Positions 59,166 to 64,000 of a stretch of DNA of 64,000 nt are shown piece after piece. Source of the stretch: Akkermansiaceae bacterium (GTDB taxonomy: Bacteria; Verrucomicrobiota; Verrucomicrobiia; Verrucomicrobiales; Akkermansiaceae). The notes beneath the pieces are model-generated. The model was not told where the DNA came from. It did not search any database and saw only the letters and a list, made by a program, of their open reading frames with translations. Both the position numbers and the translations under genes were made by a program. The stretch is taken from positions 1,846,483-1,910,482 of the forward strand of contig CAJJBQ010000002.1 in assembly GCA_905182405.1 (NCBI GenBank), in the 5' to 3' direction. Each line of letters starts with the position of its first letter. The first letter of the stretch is position 1.

Positions 59166-61349
59166 TTAGCCGAAGGTCACGACTTCTTCATCGCTGGGAG
59201 GAACTTCGTCGCCGCTTGGCGCAGTTGCTTTTGGCGCATCGCCCCCGCCTTCGCGAAGAGCAGCACGACGTGACATCTTCACACGGCCTTTTTCGTCAAC
59301 ACCGACACACTTGGCGGTGATCACATCGCCCTTCTTGCAGATGTCTTCCACCTTATCGACGCGCCCTTCAGCGAGTTCGGAGATATGAACAAGTCCGTCC
59401 TTACCAGGAAGCACTTCCATGAAGGCTCCGAAGGTGGTGACGTTCATGACCTTACCAGTGTAGGTCTTCCCAATCTCAACTTCAGCAAACATCATGTCGA
59501 TCATGTTCTTGGCTGCTTCGAGGCCTTCCTTCTTCGAAGCGTAGATGTGAACTGTGCCATCGTCTTCGATGTTCAGGTCAGCACCAGACTCCGCTTGGAT
59601 CGCCTTGATGTTCTTACCGCCAGGCCCAATAAGCTCGCCGATACGATCTTGAGGAATCTTGACGGTCTCAATGCGTGGAGCGTGCTCGGAAAGCTCGCCA
59701 GGTCCGTTGATGGACTCAGCCATTTTCGCGAGAACAGCACCACGACCTTCGATTGCGAGGTCGATCCCTTCTTCGAGAATGGAAAGAGGGATTCCAGGAA
59801 GCTTGAGGTCAAGTTGGTATCCGGTGACGCCTTCGCTGGTTCCACAGAGTTTGAAGTCCATGTCGCCGTAGAAGTCCTCAGAACCGATGATGTCGAGAAT
59901 GACAACGTGCTTAGTCATATTTCCATCAGAGTCCTGCTCGGTCACAAGACCAGAGGAGATACCCGCAACAGGACGGATCATGGGGACACCAGCGTCAAGA
60001 AGGGCCATCGTGCCTGCACAAACAGTCGCCATTGAGGTCGAACCATTAGACTCCATCACCTCGGAAGAGATACGCATGGAGTAAGGAAAGTCTTCAGTGG
60101 AAGGAAGCATTGGAGCGATCGAACGCTCAGCAAGTGCACCGTGACCAATCTCACGACGATTCATGCCGCCAAAGCGACCGGTCTCACCCACCGAGAAAGG
60201 AGGGAAGTTGTAGTGAAGGAAGAAGTTCTTCGAGTCTTCACCACCTGCGTAGTTGTCGACGTAGAGCTTCTCATCAGCAGGTGCTAAGGTGCAGATACCG
60301 AGAGCCTGGGTCTCACCACGGGAGAAAATAGCAGAACCGTGCACACGTGGCAGGGTGCCAATTTCTCCGTAGAGTTCGCGAAGGTCGCGGAGCCCACGAC
60401 CGTCAGCGCGAACGCCTTTTTCCATGATGGACAGACGGAAGGCTTTCTTCTGAATGTATTCAAAAACCTGCTCGATCTCGAACTCGGTGGTCTGTGGGAA
60501 CTTTTCCTTAATGGCCGCTTCCACTTCGTCGCGGAGTGCGCCGACTTTCTTACCACGCTCAACCTTGGAGGCCGCATAGATGGCATCCTCGATACGGTCA
60601 CCAGCAACAGCATAGCCGATCTCAAGGAGGTCTTCCTTGGCAACCGTCACAACGTAGTCACGCTTGGGCTTGCCAGCGAGCTTAACGAGTTCTTCCTGAG
60701 CTTCGACAACCTTCGCGACTGCCTCTTGTGCAAAGTAAAGTGACTTTTTGAACTCAGCATCAGGGATCTCATTGGCTGCCCCTTCGATCATAATGACGTC
60801 GGTCTTGTTACCAACGTAAATGAGGTCGAGGTCAGAGTCTTCACGCTGCTCGAAAGTAGGGTTGATAAGGAACTCACCGTCGACACGACCTACACGCACG
60901 GCACCGATGGGGCCAGCGAAAGGAATGTCGGAAATAGCGAGAGCAGCAGAAGCGCCGTTCATGGCAAGGACGTCGGCGTCGTGGATTTGATCAGCACTCA
61001 GAAGAAGAGCGATGATCTGGGTGTCGTAGAGGTAACCCTTCGGAAACAGCGGACGCAGTGGGCGGTCCGTCATACGACAGGTCAGGATTTCTTTTTCGGT
61101 CGGGCGACCTTCACGCTTGAAGTAGCCACCAGGAAAGGTGCCTGCAGCAGAAGCGCGCTCCTTGTATTCCACCGAGAGGGGGAACCAAGTTTGTCCTTCA
61201 CGGATTTTCGTTTGTGAAACAGCAGAAACCATCACGATGGTTTCACCCATTTGAACGGTGACTGCTCCGTCGGCCAACTTGGCAAACTTACCGGTCTCGA
61301 TGACCATTGGACTAGGCCCAATATTGGCCGTTACATTTTGTATACTCAT
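59166..61349 (-). CDS. pnp: Polyribonucleotide nucleotidyltransferase (PNPase)
   Basis: Phosphorolytic 3'-5' exoribonuclease of RNA turnover. The 727-residue protein has two RNase PH domains (VTVQMGETIVMVSAVS near the start; second from about 310 with RADGRGLRDLRELYGEIG...RGETQALGICTLAP, GRREIGHGALAERSI, LDIIGSEDFYGDMDFKLCGT), then a KH domain (IGELIGPGGKNIKAIQAESGADL) and an S1 domain (GKTYTGKVMNVTTFGAFMEVLPGKDGLVHISELA...GRVKMSRRA), and a short acidic tail. Gene order rpsO-pnp is conserved in many bacteria. Autoregulation of the leader is possible but not read from this sequence. Confidence 0.98.
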   Translation of the reverse strand: MSIQNVTANIGPSPMVIETGKFAKLADGAVTVQMGETIVMVSAVSQTKIREGQTWFPLSVEYKERASAAGTFPGGYFKREGRPTEKEILTCRMTDRPLRPLFPKGYLYDTQIIALLLSADQIHDADVLAMNGASAALAISDIPFAGPIGAVRVGRVDGEFLINPTFEQREDSDLDLIYVGNKTDVIMIEGAANEIPDAEFKKSLYFAQEAVAKVVEAQEELVKLAGKPKRDYVVTVAKEDLLEIGYAVAGDRIEDAIYAASKVERGKKVGALRDEVEAAIKEKFPQTTEFEIEQVFEYIQKKAFRLSIMEKGVRADGRGLRDLRELYGEIGTLPRVHGSAIFSRGETQALGICTLAPADEKLYVDNYAGGEDSKNFFLHYNFPPFSVGETGRFGGMNRREIGHGALAERSIAPMLPSTEDFPYSMRISSEVMESNGSTSMATVCAGTMALLDAGVPMIRPVAGISSGLVTEQDSDGNMTKHVVILDIIGSEDFYGDMDFKLCGTSEGVTGYQLDLKLPGIPLSILEEGIDLAIEGRGAVLAKMAESINGPGELSEHAPRIETVKIPQDRIGELIGPGGKNIKAIQAESGADLNIEDDGTVHIYASKKEGLEAAKNMIDMMFAEVEIGKTYTGKVMNVTTFGAFMEVLPGKDGLVHISELAEGRVDKVEDICKKGDVITAKCVGVDEKGRVKMSRRAALREGGGDAPKATAPSGDEVPPSDEEVVTFG

Positions 61350-61479
61350 TGTCTTTTTTTGTGGATCGCTCAGGACCCTCCCGAGTGATTGGTTTTTTGA
61401 AATGGCGAAATGATCCCGTTCTTAATTTGGGTGGGGCCATTCACCGGTAAGAATCACCCACTAGGATGACTCACTAAGC

Positions 61480-61510
61480 AAAACGGCCACAAGTGGAATC
61501 CACCGTGGCC
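61480..61510 (-). terminator. Hairpin between rpsO and pnp (terminator or attenuator)
   Basis: Minus strand GGCCACGGTGG, ATT, CCACTTGTGGCC followed by GTTTTGC. It is a strong GC-rich hairpin 13 bp past the rpsO stop with a short T tract, likely giving partial termination so rpsO is expressed above pnp. Confidence 0.6.
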
Positions 61511-61523
61511 ATCTGCAAATTGG

Positions 61524-61781
61524 TTAGCGACGCAAACCGAGTGCTTTGAGCACCTTCTGGTAGCGTTCTTCGGATTTACTCGCGAGGTAATCAAGGAGCT
61601 TCCGACGTCTCGCCACGAGGCGCAAAAGCCCGCGACGTGAGGAAAAATCTTTCTTATGATCACCCATGTGATCGGTGAGATGCTTAATGCGCCGGGTCAT
61701 GAGCGCGATCTGGAAATCTGCACTTCCGGTGTCTTTTTCGTTTAGCCTAAAATCAGCCAAGTTGATTCCGTAATCGTTCAT
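61524..61781 (-). CDS. rpsO: 30S ribosomal protein S15
   Basis: The start ATG at 61781 gives 85 residues (NDYGINLADFRLNEKDTGSADFQIALMTRRIKHLTDHMGDHKKDFSSRRGLLRLVARRRKLLDYLASKSEERYQKVLKALGLRR), the exact S15 pattern with DTGSADxQxAxLTxRIxxLTxHxxxHxKDxxSRRGLxxLVxxRRKLLDYL. The frame stays open upstream to 61949, but those codons are not S15 and overlap the divergent leader. Binds 16S rRNA and helps assemble the small subunit. It is the promoter-proximal gene of the rpsO-pnp pair. Confidence 0.97.
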   Translation of the reverse strand: MNDYGINLADFRLNEKDTGSADFQIALMTRRIKHLTDHMGDHKKDFSSRRGLLRLVARRRKLLDYLASKSEERYQKVLKALGLRR

Positions 61782-61954
61782 TTCGGTAGTAATAATCGGG
61801 ATAGGCCCAGCCCTGAATTGGGCCAAACCGTCCTTCGACGCGCGGGAAATAGTCTTAAAATGAGAATAACTCAACCTTTTTCGAAGTAAAAAAGTCCCGT
61901 TTATCGAGTTGCAACGGAGGAAACAGCAGACAATAGGTCTTCTCAACAAAGGCT

Positions 61955-64000
61955 ATGGAATCACCCTTCATCAATCGCGAACTCTCCTGGCTGGAGTTCA
62001 ATCAGCGCATACTCAATGAAGCTCTGCGAAAAGACCTCCCTCTTCTTGATCGACTCAAGTTCCTCGCCATCACCGACTCGAATCTCGATGAATTCTTCCA
62101 AGTAAGACTAGGCGGCCTCCATACCCTTCATCACAGCGACCCGGATTTCCGGGATGAACACGGCGACAAATTTTCCGAGCAAATCTGCGCCATCGAAATG
62201 CGGACCCGCCAATTTGCCAAAAAGCAGGCAAAGGTGATGCGACGTGAACTCCTCCCCCAGCTCAAGGAAGAAGGACTCGGGCGGAAGAAAATCAAAGATC
62301 TCACCGAGGACGAATATGCCACCGCCAAAGATTACTTTTCTGTCTCAGTCGCACCGTTGCTTAATCCGATGGCGCTCGAAGGCAGCGCTTCTAGGGAACT
62401 GGTCCCTTCCCTGCAAGTTTGCGTCGCCCTGAGAGCCCTCTCAGAGGAAAGCAATCAGTCTCGCGTAGTAATCATCCCTCTCCCACAGAATCTCCCCCGC
62501 CTCATCAAACTTTTCGACGACACCTTTATCCTCCTCGAAGATCTCATCACCCACTTCTGCACGCCTCTGTTTCCGGACGAAACTCTCTCCGAACTGACTT
62601 ATTTCCGCCTGACGCGAAACACCGACATTCCCGCAAATGAAGACAGCGTCGAGGACTTTGCCGAGGAAATCCGTCAGGTCATCAGCGACCGAACTCAATC
62701 GTTCCCCGTCCGACTACAGCTCAATAAAGACACTCGTTTGGTGAAGGAATTGATCACACTTCTCGGAGTCGAGATCCCTCGCGTCCATCTCAGCAAAGCA
62801 CCTCTAGCTCTTACCGATTTCTTTGGTCATGCGCTCACCCCTGCCTACCCACACCTCCGTTCTCCGGTCGCCCAAGTAGCCGACTCCCCACATCTCGATC
62901 CGAATCGCACCGTAATCGAGACTCTGCAAGATCGAGACCTCATCCTGATTCATCCCTATCAGCACTATCGTCCCGTCCTCAGCTTTCTTAGAGAAGCCGC
63001 AGCCGATCCAAACGTCCTCGAAATCAAGCAGACCCTTTACCGGACCGCCAAGAATTCACAGATTGTCGATTCCTTAATCCTGGCAGCCAAATCTGGCAAA
63101 AAAGTCACCGTCGTCGTCGAGCTCAAGGCCCGCTTTGATGAAGCCCACAACCTCGAACAGGCAGAGGCCCTTCGCTGGGCAGGAGTCCAGGTGATCTACG
63201 GAGTAAAGGGCCTTAAAACCCACTCCAAGCTCGCCCTCGTAGTCCGCCAGGAAGGCGACACCCTTCGCCGCTACGTCCACATTGGCACTGGCAATTACAA
63301 CGAGATCACTTCGCAGTTTTACACCGACGTTTCCATCATGACGGCCCGACCCGACGTCGGTCGCGATGCCGCTCTTTTCTTCGATTCCATCTCTGGAAAA
63401 ACCAAGTTCACGGGATTCGAAACCCTCATTCCCGCGCCCACTAAGTTAAAGCGCAAAATCATCAAGCTGATCGATTACGAGACCAAGAAAGCGCTCAAAG
63501 GAAAAGAAGCGAAGATCCGCGCCAAGATGAATTCGCTGGAAGATCGGAATGTCATCAACGCGCTCTACCGCGCGGCCGATGCCGGAGTCGATATTCAGCT
63601 CAATGTCAGAGGCATTTGCTGTCTCAAGCCTAGAAAAAATATCGAGGTCATCTCGATCATTGACCAGTACCTCGAGCACATGCGCATCCTCACCTTCCAT
63701 CATGGTGGGAAACAGCGCGTCTTCATCAGCTCGGCGGACTGGATGAAACGCAACCTCAATAAGCGGGTCGAAATCATGCTCCCCGTCACCGACGCTCATT
63801 CCAAGAGCGTCCTCCTGACCGTTCTGGATGCCTGCTTCCGCGACAACCAGAATGCCTCACACATTCTACCAGATGGATCATCCGAGCGAATCCAGCCGAA
63901 AGAGGGGGAAAATCCTTTGCGAATGCAGGCCTGGCTCACCGAGTTCTTCACTCAAAAAACGGAAGCGGAACAGGAAGAAATTGCCCTTCAACTCGTGCCC
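61955..64000 (+). CDS. ppk: Polyphosphate kinase 1 (partial, C-terminus cut by window edge)
   Basis: Synthesises polyphosphate from ATP, and can reverse. From ATG 61955 the plus strand encodes 682 residues with no stop before the edge. Opening FINRELSWLEFNQRILNEAL and FLAITDSNLDEFFQVRLGGL is PPK1-specific. The catalytic half shows LIHPYQHYRPVLSFLREAA, IKQTLYRTAKNSQI, VTVVVELKARFDEAHN, the phosphohistidine motif GVKGLKTHSKLALVVR, HIGTGNYNE and the C-terminal VRGICCLKP and RVFISSADWMKRNLNKRVEIMLPV. The protein should end a few residues to a few tens of residues beyond the window. Divergent from rpsO with a 173-bp gap. Confidence 0.95.
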   Translation, partial: MESPFINRELSWLEFNQRILNEALRKDLPLLDRLKFLAITDSNLDEFFQVRLGGLHTLHHSDPDFRDEHGDKFSEQICAIEMRTRQFAKKQAKVMRRELLPQLKEEGLGRKKIKDLTEDEYATAKDYFSVSVAPLLNPMALEGSASRELVPSLQVCVALRALSEESNQSRVVIIPLPQNLPRLIKLFDDTFILLEDLITHFCTPLFPDETLSELTYFRLTRNTDIPANEDSVEDFAEEIRQVISDRTQSFPVRLQLNKDTRLVKELITLLGVEIPRVHLSKAPLALTDFFGHALTPAYPHLRSPVAQVADSPHLDPNRTVIETLQDRDLILIHPYQHYRPVLSFLREAAADPNVLEIKQTLYRTAKNSQIVDSLILAAKSGKKVTVVVELKARFDEAHNLEQAEALRWAGVQVIYGVKGLKTHSKLALVVRQEGDTLRRYVHIGTGNYNEITSQFYTDVSIMTARPDVGRDAALFFDSISGKTKFTGFETLIPAPTKLKRKIIKLIDYETKKALKGKEAKIRAKMNSLEDRNVINALYRAADAGVDIQLNVRGICCLKPRKNIEVISIIDQYLEHMRILTFHHGGKQRVFISSADWMKRNLNKRVEIMLPVTDAHSKSVLLTVLDACFRDNQNASHILPDGSSERIQPKEGENPLRMQAWLTEFFTQKTEAEQEEIALQLVP

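Noticed and set aside
1..64000. tRNA genes, CRISPR arrays, insertion sequences or prophage
   Set aside because: No cloverleaf-type sequences, repeat-spacer arrays, transposase or phage genes were found by eye on either strand.

Overview
The window reads as one contiguous chromosomal segment of a verrucomicrobial bacterium (Verrucomicrobiota, probably Verrucomicrobiaceae-like). The evidence is the mix of Gram-negative envelope genes (lpxK, TolC-type outer membrane protein, exporter ABC proteins) with families typical of the PVC group: very large secreted lamin-tail/CotH proteins, an exported beta-propeller/HEAT/cytochrome c protein, PQQ-like propeller proteins and DPxAAxxW-repeat proteins. The assignment rests on gene content only. 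No plasmid, phage, insertion sequence or CRISPR array was seen.

Layout. 1-3.3 kb (minus): moaA (cut by the left edge), a decayed frame, lpxK and an FAD oxidoreductase. 3.4-9.5 kb: an exported alpha/beta hydrolase, two adjacent exported paralogues, a lipoprotein, a secreted ConA-like protein and a frameshifted DUF1801 gene. 9.7-19.7 kb: two tandem giant secreted proteins with lamin-tail, chitobiase-like and CotH domains. 19.7-27 kb: a hydrolase, SDR and AKR genes, the SRP RNA, and an operon PQQ-propeller > DUF2141 > rhomboid > mazG. 27.8-31.5 kb: gspE > gspF > LolD-like ATPase. 31.9-38.7 kb: a minus-strand run GNAT > ubiE > hisC > hypothetical > mnmE > TPR protein. 38.8-44.3 kb: ABC exporter, Tat-type TIM-barrel protein, L,D-transpeptidase-like protein, orphan TolC homologue. 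44.6-46.5 kb: a His/Asp-rich outer-membrane barrel followed by the most unusual gene of the window. 47-58.5 kb: CIA30 protein, leuB, trypsin-like lipoprotein, giant cytochrome protein, MBL/beta-CASP protein, cysteine desulfurase, efp. 59-64 kb: rpsO > pnp (minus) and divergent ppk, cut by the right edge.

The standout is at 45898-46455. Read through two in-frame TGA codons, it is a single 185-codon exported protein with two tandem heavy-metal-associated (HMA-like) domains. Both TGAs sit at the same place, in the metal-site loop (GLx-TGA-xxGC-P), and each is followed at the same distance by an identical 17-nt hairpin that resembles a bacterial SECIS element. The best reading is a double-selenocysteine, periplasmic metal-binding selenoprotein, produced by a 231-bp in-frame tandem duplication and lying directly downstream of an outer-membrane protein with a metal-binding-type loop.

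A second theme is gene decay. Many gaps between intact genes hold recognisable but broken genes: DUF1801 (frameshift), DUF2071 (internal deletion), a beta-lactamase-like hydrolase (internal deletion), a LOG-family protein (N-terminal loss plus nonsense codon), a zinc-ribbon protein, a small lipoprotein, and several unidentified C-terminal fragments.
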